A stretch of 64,000 bases of DNA from Streptomyces sp. NBC_00443 (GTDB taxonomy: Bacteria; Actinomycetota; Actinomycetes; Streptomycetales; Streptomycetaceae), in the NCBI RefSeq assembly GCF_036014175.1, contig NZ_CP107917.1, forward strand, positions 7,502,001-7,566,000, in the 5' to 3' direction. Every line of letters begins with the position of its first letter. Position 1 is the stretch's first letter. Both the position numbers and the translations under genes were made by a program. The notes under the pieces were generated by a model, which saw nothing but the letters and a program-made list of their open reading frames with translations, searched no databases and had not been told where the DNA came from. Shown here one piece after another: positions 32,758 through 43,009 of this stretch.

Positions 32758-33627
32758 ATGGTGAACCTGGGAACGTTCGGCATCTACACCTTCGACTTCG
32801 AGCACCAGCCGGCCACACAGGTACGCGACTCGGCCCAGGAACTGGAGGGACGAGGATGGCGGGCGCTGTGGGTCCCCGAAGTCGGCGGCCGCGAGGCCCT
32901 CACCCATGCCGGCCATCTGCTCGCCGGCACCGAGCGGTTGCACGTCGTCAACGGCATCGCCCAGATCTGGTCCCGCGAGCCCCGGGCCACGTACGGCGCG
33001 AGCGCCCTGCTTGCCGACGCCTACCCGGGCCGGCATGTGCTCGGCCTGGGCTTCGGCGGGCTCAAGAGGCCGGGCGTCAAACCGCTGGCGGCGATGGCCG
33101 GCTACCTCGACGAGCTGGACGCCCTCGCAAAGGAGTCACCCGTCCCCGCCCCGCAGACCCCGGTACGGCGCGTCCTGGCCGCGTACGGCCCCAAGATGCT
33201 CGCCCTGGCCCGGGACCGCTCCCTCGGCGCGCATACCTACCACGTCAACACCGCCCACACGGTGGCCGCGAGGGAGATCCTCGGCCTGGACGCCTTCCTC
33301 GGCGTCGAGCACCCGGTGCTCCTCCAGCCCGACCCCGCCCGGGCGCGCGCGGCCGCACGCGAGCATCTGCGGCCGTATCTCAACACCCCGTACAACCTCG
33401 CCAAGTTCCGCAGGCTGGGCTACTCAGACGAGGAGATCGAGCACGGCGGCAGCGACCGCCTCGTGGACGACCTGGTGTTCTGGGGAGACGTGGACACGGT
33501 GGCCGACAAGCTCCGGGCCCATGTCGCGGCGGGGGCCGATCATGTCGCCGTCCAGGTGATCGGCATCGAGCCGGGCGGATCCGCGTCGGCGCACTGGAGA
33601 CGGCTCGGCGAGGCGCTGCTTCCCTGA
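32758..33627 (+). CDS. LLM-class F420-dependent oxidoreductase
   Basis: Protein of 289 aa, the short subfamily of luciferase-like oxidoreductases (LGTFGIYTFDFEHQPATQ; VNGIAQIWSREPRATYGASA; HVLGLGFGGLKRPGVKPLA; AADHVAVQVIG-type end). Cofactor F420 is likely in Streptomyces. There is no ribosome site before ATG 32758, and a promoter box is seven bases away. The stop codon lies inside the first of four short tandem repeats. The partner ArsR gene upstream suggests inducible expression. The substrate is unknown. Confidence 0.85.
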   Translation: MVNLGTFGIYTFDFEHQPATQVRDSAQELEGRGWRALWVPEVGGREALTHAGHLLAGTERLHVVNGIAQIWSREPRATYGASALLADAYPGRHVLGLGFGGLKRPGVKPLAAMAGYLDELDALAKESPVPAPQTPVRRVLAAYGPKMLALARDRSLGAHTYHVNTAHTVAAREILGLDAFLGVEHPVLLQPDPARARAAAREHLRPYLNTPYNLAKFRRLGYSDEEIEHGGSDRLVDDLVFWGDVDTVADKLRAHVAAGADHVAVQVIGIEPGGSASAHWRRLGEALLP

Positions 33628-33694
33628 GAGCGAAAAGGTTCCCTGAGAGACGAAAGCTTCCCTGAGAGACGAAGCTTCCCTGAGAGACGGAAGG
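33620..33694 (+). repeat. Four tandem 18-19-bp repeats at the 3' end of the LLM gene
   Basis: Units start at 33620, 33639, 33658 and 33676, each beginning TTCCCTGAGAG and ending in a GAAGC/GAAGG variant. The gene's TGA lies in the first unit and recurs in all four. The array runs straight into a terminator hairpin. Near-identity of the copies suggests recent slippage or duplication. Confidence 0.85.
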
Positions 33695-33727
33695 GGCGGC
33701 TCCGTCGGCATGGAGCCGCCCCTTCCG
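33688..33727 (+). terminator. Terminator hairpin after the LLM gene
   Basis: CGGAAGGGGCGGCTCC pairs fully with the segment ending at 33727 around an 8-nt loop. It lies 60 bp past the stop codon. There is no T tract. Confidence 0.65.
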
Positions 33728-33849
33728 GTGGTGGCCGGCCCCGGTGCGGAAGGGGCCGCCCTCGTACGGTCCGGCCTGGTCAGGGGAGTGGCCGGACCTG
33801 GCGCCGTGGGAGGCTCATCCGGCGAAACCCTCCCTCGGCGCGTGCGAGG

Positions 33850-35466
33850 TCACTTTTTGTCGAGCAGGTCCTGCACCTTCGCCCGGACGTCGTCCGTCGC
33901 CAGACCCCGGATCGTCAGCGTCGTGCGGCGGCGCAGCACGTCGTCCTGCGTCTCGGCCCACTCGCTGTCCCGGGCGTAGACGACCTGGGCCCAGATCTCC
34001 GGGGCGTCCGGGTGGACGCGCTCGCCCAGCTCCGGGTTCTCGTTGGCGATGCGGGCGATGTCGAAGGCCAGCGAGCCGTAGTGGGTGGCCAGGTGCTTGG
34101 CGGTGTCCGCCGCCATGCGCGGACCCGGCGCCGGGCGGTCGGTGAGCAGTCGGTGGGCGACCGCGCGCGGGTTGGCGATACCCGGCAGAGGCAGCTTCTT
34201 CGGCAGCGAGGCGATCGGCTCGAAGTCGTCGCCCAGCGGGTGGCCCGGCAGCGCCTCCAGCTTCTTCATGATCGTGCGGCCGATGTGCCGGAAGGTGGTC
34301 CACTTGCCGCCCGCGACGGACAGCATGCCGCCCCGGCCCTCGGTCACGACCGTCTCGCGCTTGGCCTTCGCCGTGTCACCGGGGCCGCCCGGCAGTACGC
34401 GCAGACCCGCGAAGGAGTAGGTGATGAGGTCGCGGTCCAGCTGCTGGTCCCGGATGGAGAACGCGGCCTCGTCCAGGATCTGGGCTATGTCCTTCTCGGT
34501 GACCGCGACGTCCGCCGGGTCGCCCTCGAACTCCTCGTCCGTGGTGCCCAGCAGGAGCATGTCCTCCCAGGGCAGCGCGAAGGTGATGCGGTACTTGTCG
34601 ATCGGAGTCGCGAGCGCCGCCTTCCAGGGGGCGGTCCGCTTCAGGACCAGATGCGCGCCCTTCGACAGGCGGATCGACGGCGCGGCATCGGGGTCCTCCA
34701 TCTTGCGCAGGTGGTCGACCCACGGGCCGGTCGCGTTCAGCACGAGGCGGGCGTTGACGCCGAACTCGTCACCGGTCGTGCGGTCCTTCAGGTCCGCGCC
34801 GGTCACCCGGCCCTTGGTGAAGCGCAGGCCGGTGACCTCGGCGTGGTTGAGCACGACCGCGCCCGCCTCGACGGCCCCGCGGACCGTCATCAGCGCCATA
34901 CGCGCGTCGTTCATCTGGTCGTCGCCATACACGGCCACGGCCTTGAGGTTGTCGGTGCGCAGCTCGGGCACGTCCTGCGCCGCCTTGGCGGGGGAGAGGA
35001 GGTGCCCGACGCCGTCACCGAACGCGGAGAGCGCGGAGTAGGCGAAGACGCCCGCCCCGAGCTTCGCGGCGCCGTGCGGCCCGCCCTTGTACACGGGGAG
35101 GTAGAACGTGAGCGGGTTCGCCAGGTGGGGAGCCACCTGGCGGGAGACCGCACGGCGCTCGAAGTGGTTCTCCGCCACCAGCTTCACCGCGCCGGTCTGC
35201 AGGTAGCGCAGACCGCCGTGGAGCAGCTTGGAGGAGGCGGAGGAGGTGGCGCCGGCGAAGTCGCCGGCGTCGACCAGAGCCACCCTGAGGCCGGACTGCG
35301 CGGCGTGCCAGGCGGTGGAGATGCCCAGGATGCCGCCGCCGATCACGAGAAGGTCGTACGACGCCTTGGAGAGCTGCTCCCGGGTCTCGGCTCGGCTCGG
35401 GTTGGAGCCGGAGGCCGGGTGCGTCCCCAGGGCAGGCACGGAACTCAGGGTGGACTGACTGGTCAT
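33850..35466 (-). CDS. glpD: Aerobic glycerol-3-phosphate dehydrogenase
   Basis: FAD enzyme of 538 aa that oxidises sn-glycerol 3-phosphate to dihydroxyacetone phosphate and passes electrons to the quinone pool at the membrane. The dinucleotide-binding GGGILG is at about 42-47, followed by the family motif TSSASSKLLHGGLRYL (about 75-90) and GGKWTTFRHIGR near 380. Its length matches other GlpD proteins. It is the third gene of the operon glpF-glpK-glpD, 49 bp after glpK. Control is expected from GylR acting upstream of glpF. Confidence 0.96.
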   Translation of the reverse strand: MTSQSTLSSVPALGTHPASGSNPSRAETREQLSKASYDLLVIGGGILGISTAWHAAQSGLRVALVDAGDFAGATSSASSKLLHGGLRYLQTGAVKLVAENHFERRAVSRQVAPHLANPLTFYLPVYKGGPHGAAKLGAGVFAYSALSAFGDGVGHLLSPAKAAQDVPELRTDNLKAVAVYGDDQMNDARMALMTVRGAVEAGAVVLNHAEVTGLRFTKGRVTGADLKDRTTGDEFGVNARLVLNATGPWVDHLRKMEDPDAAPSIRLSKGAHLVLKRTAPWKAALATPIDKYRITFALPWEDMLLLGTTDEEFEGDPADVAVTEKDIAQILDEAAFSIRDQQLDRDLITYSFAGLRVLPGGPGDTAKAKRETVVTEGRGGMLSVAGGKWTTFRHIGRTIMKKLEALPGHPLGDDFEPIASLPKKLPLPGIANPRAVAHRLLTDRPAPGPRMAADTAKHLATHYGSLAFDIARIANENPELGERVHPDAPEIWAQVVYARDSEWAETQDDVLRRRTTLTIRGLATDDVRAKVQDLLDKK

Positions 35467-35515
35467 GTCGGGTTCTTACTCCTCATCAGAGCTTCAGAGC
35501 TTTCGAGGGCTCTCG

Positions 35516-37057
<1,542 letters not shown>

Positions 37058-37153
37058 TGTTGGCTCCTGGAAGTTCCGTGGTTATGGGGCTTTACGTACG
37101 GCGCGTGCTGAGAGTTTCGGTGCTTCTCACTCAAACGGGTGAAGCTCGTACTC

Positions 37154-37948
37154 CTAAGCAAAAGCGACGTTGTAGATGCCTGCCGCGATGGCGCCGCCGA
37201 TCAGCGGACCGACCACCGGGATCCAGGCGTAGCCCCAGTCGGAACCGCCCTTGTTGGGCAGGGGCAGAAGGGCGTGGACGATACGAGGACCGAGGTCACG
37301 GGCCGGGTTGATCGCATAGCCGGTCGGGCCGCCGAGCGACAGACCGATCGAGACGACCACGAGCGCGGTGATCAGGGCACCCAGGGTGCCGAGGCCCTTG
37401 CCGCTGTCGTTCAGGCCCTGCGTGAGGACCGCGAGCACCAGCACGACGGTGCCGATGATCTCCGTGAGGAGGTTCTGCACCGCGTTCCGGATCTCGGGAC
37501 CGGTGGAGAAGATGCCTAGGACCGGGCCGGCGCCCTTCTCCTGGGCCTCGACGGCCTTGGCCGCGGTGGCCTGCGCACCCGGACCGCCGACGATCTCCTT
37601 GTCGGTGAGGTGGGCGTGGAACTGGCCGTAGTAGGCGACCCACACCAGAGCCGCACCGATCATGGCGCCGAGCAGCTGTCCGGCGAAGTACGTCGGAACG
37701 TTGCTCCAGTCGTTGTCCTTGATCGCGAGCGCGACGGTCACGGCCGGGTTCAGGTGGGCGCCGGACAGCGGCGCCGAGGTGTAGACCGCCGTGAGTACTG
37801 CGAAGCCCCACCCGAAGGTGATGGCGAGCCAGCCGGCGTTGCGGGCCTTGGAGGCCTTCAGCGTCACAGCGGCGCAGACGCCGCCGCCGAGCAGGATGAG
37901 TATGGCGGTACCGATGGTCTCGCCGATGAAGATGTCGGAGCTGGACAC
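37154..37948 (-). CDS. glpF: Glycerol facilitator (aquaglyceroporin)
   Basis: MIP-family channel of 264 aa with six membrane segments and the two NPA boxes GAHLNPAVTVALA and GYAINPARDLGPR. The Asp after the second NPA (NPARD) is typical of glycerol-conducting members. GTG 37948 follows AAAGGAG; a longer in-frame extension is Arg/Gly/Pro-rich and unlikely. It is the first gene of the glpFKD operon. A GylR-like palindrome lies at 38079-38095 in its 322-bp upstream region. Confidence 0.95.
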   Translation of the reverse strand: MSSSDIFIGETIGTAILILLGGGVCAAVTLKASKARNAGWLAITFGWGFAVLTAVYTSAPLSGAHLNPAVTVALAIKDNDWSNVPTYFAGQLLGAMIGAALVWVAYYGQFHAHLTDKEIVGGPGAQATAAKAVEAQEKGAGPVLGIFSTGPEIRNAVQNLLTEIIGTVVLVLAVLTQGLNDSGKGLGTLGALITALVVVSIGLSLGGPTGYAINPARDLGPRIVHALLPLPNKGGSDWGYAWIPVVGPLIGGAIAAGIYNVAFA

Positions 37949-38270
37949 CCGCGACTCCTTTGTCCTTCGTCCAGGGGAAGCCGAACCTCCGGGTCCCTCC
38001 GGTGGTTCGCGTCGCCCTCGGGTGAGAGCGGCGCCGGCCCTTGGCGTTGTCACACTCTAGCGCGTATTGCCGGTAGGTGTTCGACAATGCCGACCGATGG
38101 ACGGGAGCTTGCCCCGAGGTCACACATGCGTCAAGGGTCACGTCGTCGAATGTGCGATCGTTATTGCTTGTGTTGATTTGTCGACACCGATGAGGACAGT
38201 GCGGGGGAACGGCGAAGCGCCGGAACGTCCTACGACGTCCCGGCGCCCATATCTCGCCTCGCTGGGTTTC
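37949..38270. other. glpF promoter region
   Basis: 322 bp between glpF and the gylR stop. It contains a GylR-like palindrome (38079-38095). A relatively AT-rich stretch around 38150-38190 is suited to promoter elements. No gene was recognised. Confidence 0.5.
38079..38095. promoter_or_regulatory. Candidate GylR operator upstream of glpF
   Basis: GTTCGACAATGCCGACC is an imperfect palindrome matching GTTCGGCAATGTCGAAC upstream of gylR. The flanks also match: on the minus strand TGTCG-AACAC is followed by CTACCGG, as in the gylR copy. Shared sites at both targets argue for GylR binding. Confidence 0.6.
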
Positions 38271-39035
38271 TCAGAACCGCCCGGCGCCCAGGTCCCGCGA
38301 CACCGCGCGGGCGCAGTCCCGCACCGCCGCCACCAGCTCGGGGCGCAGCTCGCCGTCCCGGCACAGCCGCTCCACGGCCCCGGTGATGCCGACCGAGCCG
38401 ACCGGCATTCGGCGCCGGTCGTGGATGCAGGCGGCGACGGAGGCGACGCCCTCCCAGGTCTCCTCGACGTCGGCCGCGTAGCCACGCGCGCGTGTCACGT
38501 CGAGGATGTGCTCGAAGGCGTCCAGTTCACACACGGTGCGGTCGGTGAAGGCCTTGCGGTCGGCCTCGATCACCTCGCTGTGCGCGACCGGGTCGTACGC
38601 CGACAGGACCTTGCCCAGGGCGGTGGAGTGCAGCGGCTGCATGGCGCCGATCTCCAGCACCTGCCGGCTGTCGTCGGGGCGGAAGACGTGGTGGACGATC
38701 AGTACGCCCTGCTGGTGCAGCACGCCCAGGTAGACGCTCTCCCCGCTGGAGCGGGCCAGGTCGTCCGTCCACACCAGGGCGCGGGCCCGCAGCTCGTGCA
38801 CGTCCAGATAGGTGGTGCCCAGCCGCAGCAGCTCGGCGCCCAGCTGATAGCGCCCGGAGGCGTCGTCCTGCTCGACGAAACCCTCCTGCTGGAGGGTGCG
38901 CAGGATTCCATGGGCGGTGCCCTTGGCGAGGCCCAGCGACGAGGCGATGTCGGACAGGCCGAGCCGTCGCTCACCGCCTGCGAGAAGCCGCAGCATCGCG
39001 GCCGCCCGTTCGAGCGACTGGATGTTCCGTGCCAT
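38271..39035 (-). CDS. gylR: IclR-family regulator of the glycerol operon
   Basis: Repressor of 254 aa, equal to the length I recall for GylR. N-terminal winged HTH (about 8-70; LSDIASSLGLAKGTAHGILRTLQQEGF) and C-terminal IclR effector domain (about 85-250; HSTALGKVLSAYDP, GYAADVEETWEGVASVAACIHD, SVGITGA). It is expected to repress glpFKD and itself until glycerol 3-phosphate binds. ATG 39035 gives MARNIQSLERAAAML. It lies upstream of the operon on the same strand and diverges from metH. Confidence 0.94.
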   Translation of the reverse strand: MARNIQSLERAAAMLRLLAGGERRLGLSDIASSLGLAKGTAHGILRTLQQEGFVEQDDASGRYQLGAELLRLGTTYLDVHELRARALVWTDDLARSSGESVYLGVLHQQGVLIVHHVFRPDDSRQVLEIGAMQPLHSTALGKVLSAYDPVAHSEVIEADRKAFTDRTVCELDAFEHILDVTRARGYAADVEETWEGVASVAACIHDRRRMPVGSVGITGAVERLCRDGELRPELVAAVRDCARAVSRDLGAGRF

Positions 39036-39089
39036 CGCCGTACTGCCTCCGTCCCCTTCGAGCGTCGACCGTGCGACGTCGCTGCCGCC

Positions 39090-39106
39090 GTTCGGCAATG
39101 TCGAAC
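39090..39106. promoter_or_regulatory. Candidate GylR autoregulatory operator
   Basis: GTTCGGCAATGTCGAAC is a near-perfect 17-bp palindrome, 55 bp upstream of gylR. A further CCAATGTTCGGC at 39132-39143 may be a second half-site. It matches the site upstream of glpF. It lies in the gylR-metH divergent region, so an effect on metH cannot be excluded. Confidence 0.6.
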
Positions 39107-39330
39107 ACTACCGGTCGATGCCGACCTCCCGCCAATGTTCGGCAGTTATCCGTCCACTGGTGTTGCCTCGCCCGTGGCCGAAGATCGACCCTGGCGTCAT
39201 CCTCGTCCCGCGTCGTGGACCGCCTGACCGTTCGACGGCGGTCCCGGCTACCCTGGCGGCGTGCGCCCACTGCGGACCGATCCGTAAAGGGCGCAAAGCC
39301 GACAGCCGTCGCACTCCAGGGAGCCCTTAC

Positions 39331-42300
39331 ATGGCCTCGTTGCCACCGACCCCTTCCGCCGACAGCCGGACCCGTGTGTCCGCGCTCCGAGAGGCGCTCG
39401 CCACCCGAGTGGTGGTCGCCGACGGAGCGATGGGCACCATGTTGCAGGCCCAGGAGCCCACACTCGAGGACTTCGAGAACCTCGAGGGCTGCAACGAGAT
39501 CCTCAACCTGACCCGCCCCGACATCGTCCGCTCCGTGCACGAGGAGTACTTCGGCGCGGGCGTGGACTGCGTCGAGACGAACACGTTCGGCGCAAACCAC
39601 TCGGCCATGGCCGAGTACGACATCGCCGACCGGGTGTACGAGCTGTCCGAGGCGGGAGCCCGTATCGCCCGCGAGACGGCCGACGCGTTCGGCGCCCGTG
39701 ACGGCCGCCAGCGGTGGGTGCTCGGCTCGATCGGACCCGGCACGAAGCTGCCGACCCTCGGCCACATCGGCTACGGCCCGCTGCGCGACGGCTTCCAGGC
39801 GAACGCCGAGGGCCTGCTCGCCGGCGGCGCGGACGCCCTGATCGTGGAGACCACGCAGGACCTCCTCCAGACGAAGTCGTCGATCCTGGGCGCCCGCCGC
39901 GCCATGGAGGCGACCGGCACCGAGGTGCCGCTGCTGGTCTCCATGGCCTTCGAGACCACCGGCACCATGCTGCTCGGCTCCGAGATCGGCGCCGCACTGA
40001 CCGCGCTGGAGCCCCTCGGCATCGACATGATCGGCCTGAACTGCTCGACGGGCCCGGCCGAGATGAGCGAGCACCTGCGCTACCTCGCCCGGCACTCGCG
40101 CACCCCGCTGCTGTGCATGCCGAACGCCGGCCTGCCGATCCTGACCAAGGACGGCGCCCACTTCCCGCTCGACCCGGAGGGCCTGGCCGACGCCCAGGAG
40201 ACCTTCGTACGGGACTACGGCCTGAACCTCATCGGCGGCTGCTGCGGCACCACCCCCGAGCACCTCAGGCAGCTCGTGGAGCGGGTCCGGGACGCCACGC
40301 CGGTGGAGCGCAGGCCGCAGCCCGAGCCCGGCGCCGCCTCCCTCTACCAGACGGTCCCGTTCCGCCAGGACACCTCCTACCTGGCCATCGGCGAGCGCAC
40401 CAACGCCAACGGCTCGAAGAAGTTCCGCGAGGCCATGCTGGACGCGCGCTGGGACGACTGTGTGGAGATGGCCCGCGACCAGATCCGCGAGGGCGCCCAC
40501 ATGCTCGACCTGTGCGTCGACTACGTCGGCCGGGACGGCGTCGCCGACATGGAGCAACTGGCCGGCCGCTTCGCCACCGCCTCCACGCTGCCGATCGTCC
40601 TGGACTCGACCGAGGTCGACGTCATCGAGGCCGGTCTGGAGAAGCTCGGCGGGCGCGCGGTCATCAACTCCGTCAACTACGAGGACGGCGACGGCCCCGA
40701 GTCCCGCTTCGCGAAGGTCACCAAGCTCGCCCGCGAGCACGGCGCCGCGCTGATCGCGCTGACCATCGACGAGGAGGGCCAGGCCCGCACCCCGCAGAAG
40801 AAAGTCGAGATCGCCGAGCGGCTGATCGAGGACCTCACGACGAACTGGGGCATCCTCGAGTCCGACATCCTCATCGACACCCTGACCTTCACCATCTGCA
40901 CCGGTCAGGAGGAGTCCCGCAAGGACGGCATCGCCACCATCGAGGCGATCCGCGAGCTCAAGCGGCTCCACCCGGACGTCCAGACCACCCTCGGCCTGTC
41001 GAACATCTCCTTCGGCCTGAACCCGGCCGCCCGCATCCTGCTCAACTCCGTCTTCCTCGACGAGTGCGTCAAGGCGGGCCTGGACTCGGCGATCGTGCAC
41101 GCGTCGAAGATCCTGCCGATCGCCCGCTTCTCCGAGGAAGAGGTGCAGACCGCCCTCGACCTCATCCACGACCGCCGCGCCGAGGGCTACGACCCGCTGC
41201 AGAAGCTCATGGCCCTGTTCGAGGGCGCCACCGCCAAGTCCCTGAAGGCCGGCAAGGCCGAGGAACTGGCCGCCCTCCCGCTGGACGAGCGCCTCAAGCG
41301 CCGCATCATCGACGGCGAGAAGAACGGCCTGGAAGCCGACCTCGGCGAGGCCCTCCAGGCCCGCTCCGCCCTCGACATCGTCAACGAGACGCTCCTGGAC
41401 GGCATGAAGGTCGTCGGCGAGCTGTTCGGCTCCGGCCAGATGCAGCTGCCGTTCGTGCTCCAGTCCGCCGAGGTGATGAAGTCCGCCGTCGCCTACCTCG
41501 AACCGCACATGGAGAAGACGGACGCCGACGGCAAGGGCACCATCGTGCTGGCCACGGTCCGCGGCGATGTCCACGACATCGGCAAGAACCTGGTGGACAT
41601 CATTTTGTCCAACAACGGCTACAACGTGGTCAACCTGGGCATCAAGCAGCCCGTCTCCGCGATCCTGGAAGCCGCCGAGGAGCACCGGGCCGACGTCATC
41701 GGCATGTCCGGGCTGCTGGTGAAGTCCACGGTGATCATGAAGGAGAACCTGGAGGAGCTCAACCAGCGCGGTCTCGCGGCCGATTACCCGGTCATCCTCG
41801 GCGGCGCCGCCCTCACCCGCGCGTACGTCGAGCAGGACCTGCACGAGATCTACGAGGGCGAAGTCCGCTACGCCCGCGACGCGTTCGAGGGCCTGCGTCT
41901 GATGGACGCTCTCATCGGCGTCAAGCGGGGCGTGCCCGGTGTGCAGCTGCCCGAGCTCAAGCAGCGCCGGGTCAAGAGCGCCGCCGCGACGGCCGTACTG
42001 GACGAGCGCCCCGAGGAAGGCCATGTCCGCTCCGACGTCGCCACCGACACCCCGCTCCCCGAGCCGCCGTTCTGGGGCACCCGCGTCATCAAGGGCATCC
42101 AGCTCAAGGAGTACGCGTCCTGGCTCGACGAGGGTGCCCTCTTCAAGGGCCAGTGGGGCCTGAAGGAGACCCGCAGCGGCGACGGACCGTCGTACCAGGA
42201 ACTCGTCGAGACAGAGGGCCGCCCGCGGCTGCGCGGCCTGCTCGACAAGCTCCAGACGGACAACCTCCTGGAAGCAGCGGTGGTCTACGGCTACTTCCCG

Positions 42301-42849
42301 TGCGTCTCCAAGGACGACGACCTGATCCTGCTGGACGAGCACGGCAACGAACGCACCCGCTTCAGCTTCCCGCGTCAGCGCCGTGGCCGGCGGCTGTGCC
42401 TCGCGGACTTCTTCCGCCCGCAGGAGTCGGGCGAGACGGACGTCGTGGGCCTCCAGGTCGTCACCGTGGGCTCGCGGATCGGCGAGGAGACGGCCCGGAT
42501 GTTCGAGGCCAACGCCTACCGGGACTACCTCGAACTGCACGGCCTGTCCGTGCAGTTGGCGGAGGCGCTCGCCGAGTACTGGCACGCGCGCGTGCGCTCC
42601 GAGCTGGGCTTCGCCGGTGAGGACCCGGCCGACATCGAGGACATGTTCGCGCTGAAGTACCGGGGCGCCCGCTTCTCCCTCGGCTACGGCGCCTGCCCCA
42701 ACCTCGAGGACCGGGCCAAGATCGCCGACCTGCTCCAGCCGGAGCGCATCGGCGTCCACCTGTCCGAGGAGTTCCAGCTGCACCCCGAGCAGTCCACGGA
42801 CGCGATCGTCATCCACCACCCCGAGGCGAAGTACTTCAACGCACGCTGA
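39331..42849 (+). CDS. metH: Cobalamin-dependent methionine synthase
   Basis: Protein of 1172 aa with all four modules. The homocysteine domain (about 20-330) has zinc Cys C238, C304 and C305 (LNCSTGP; GGCCGTTPEH). The methyl-folate domain (about 340-610) has IGERTNANGSKKFREA. The cobalamin cap and binding domain (about 640-880) has DVHDIGKN, with lower axial H748. The S-adenosylmethionine reactivation domain (about 910-1172) has RGARFSLGYGACPNLEDR. It methylates homocysteine from methyl-tetrahydrofolate. ATG 39331 follows CCAGGGAG. I saw no cobalamin riboswitch upstream. It stands apart from the gyl genes, which diverge from it. Confidence 0.97.
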   Translation: MASLPPTPSADSRTRVSALREALATRVVVADGAMGTMLQAQEPTLEDFENLEGCNEILNLTRPDIVRSVHEEYFGAGVDCVETNTFGANHSAMAEYDIADRVYELSEAGARIARETADAFGARDGRQRWVLGSIGPGTKLPTLGHIGYGPLRDGFQANAEGLLAGGADALIVETTQDLLQTKSSILGARRAMEATGTEVPLLVSMAFETTGTMLLGSEIGAALTALEPLGIDMIGLNCSTGPAEMSEHLRYLARHSRTPLLCMPNAGLPILTKDGAHFPLDPEGLADAQETFVRDYGLNLIGGCCGTTPEHLRQLVERVRDATPVERRPQPEPGAASLYQTVPFRQDTSYLAIGERTNANGSKKFREAMLDARWDDCVEMARDQIREGAHMLDLCVDYVGRDGVADMEQLAGRFATASTLPIVLDSTEVDVIEAGLEKLGGRAVINSVNYEDGDGPESRFAKVTKLAREHGAALIALTIDEEGQARTPQKKVEIAERLIEDLTTNWGILESDILIDTLTFTICTGQEESRKDGIATIEAIRELKRLHPDVQTTLGLSNISFGLNPAARILLNSVFLDECVKAGLDSAIVHASKILPIARFSEEEVQTALDLIHDRRAEGYDPLQKLMALFEGATAKSLKAGKAEELAALPLDERLKRRIIDGEKNGLEADLGEALQARSALDIVNETLLDGMKVVGELFGSGQMQLPFVLQSAEVMKSAVAYLEPHMEKTDADGKGTIVLATVRGDVHDIGKNLVDIILSNNGYNVVNLGIKQPVSAILEAAEEHRADVIGMSGLLVKSTVIMKENLEELNQRGLAADYPVILGGAALTRAYVEQDLHEIYEGEVRYARDAFEGLRLMDALIGVKRGVPGVQLPELKQRRVKSAAATAVLDERPEEGHVRSDVATDTPLPEPPFWGTRVIKGIQLKEYASWLDEGALFKGQWGLKETRSGDGPSYQELVETEGRPRLRGLLDKLQTDNLLEAAVVYGYFPCVSKDDDLILLDEHGNERTRFSFPRQRRGRRLCLADFFRPQESGETDVVGLQVVTVGSRIGEETARMFEANAYRDYLELHGLSVQLAEALAEYWHARVRSELGFAGEDPADIEDMFALKYRGARFSLGYGACPNLEDRAKIADLLQPERIGVHLSEEFQLHPEQSTDAIVIHHPEAKYFNAR

Positions 42850-42882
42850 GGCGGCCCCCGGCCCGATTCCGGGCGGGTAACA

Positions 42883-42902
42883 GGTGTGCCCCGAGGCACA
42901 CC
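42883..42902 (+). terminator. Hairpin after metH
   Basis: GGTGTGCC-CCGA-GGCACACC starts 33 bp past the metH stop. There is no T tract, so it may be only a weak terminator or an mRNA 3' stabiliser. Confidence 0.5.
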
Positions 42903-42954
42903 GGTCAAACCAGGCGCTTCGTTCGCGCAGGTCGTACACTGGACGGTCCACCGC

Positions 42955-42983
42955 AGGCCGGTTCCCTCCGTGGGAACCGGCCT
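42955..42983 (+). promoter_or_regulatory. Hairpin in the 5' leader of the HAD phosphatase gene
   Basis: AGGCCGGTTCCC pairs perfectly with the segment ending at 42983 around a 5-nt loop, 27 bp before the ATG. A TACACT box at 42935-42940 would place it in the 5' leader. It may act as an attenuator or as a second metH terminator. Confidence 0.4.
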
Positions 42984-43009
42984 GGTCGTCCCTTCAAGGA
43001 GGTACGTGG

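Noticed and set aside
39107..39330. Cobalamin riboswitch upstream of metH
   Set aside because: Looked for a B12 box and extended leader structure; none was convincing. GCCCACTGCGG at 39262 is too short and isolated.
38971..42951. Very long open frame (about 1326 codons) antisense to metH
   Set aside because: It mirrors metH exactly, has Asp/Val/Leu/Gly-rich low-information composition and no family motif. Long antisense frames are usual in high-GC genes with strong third-position bias.
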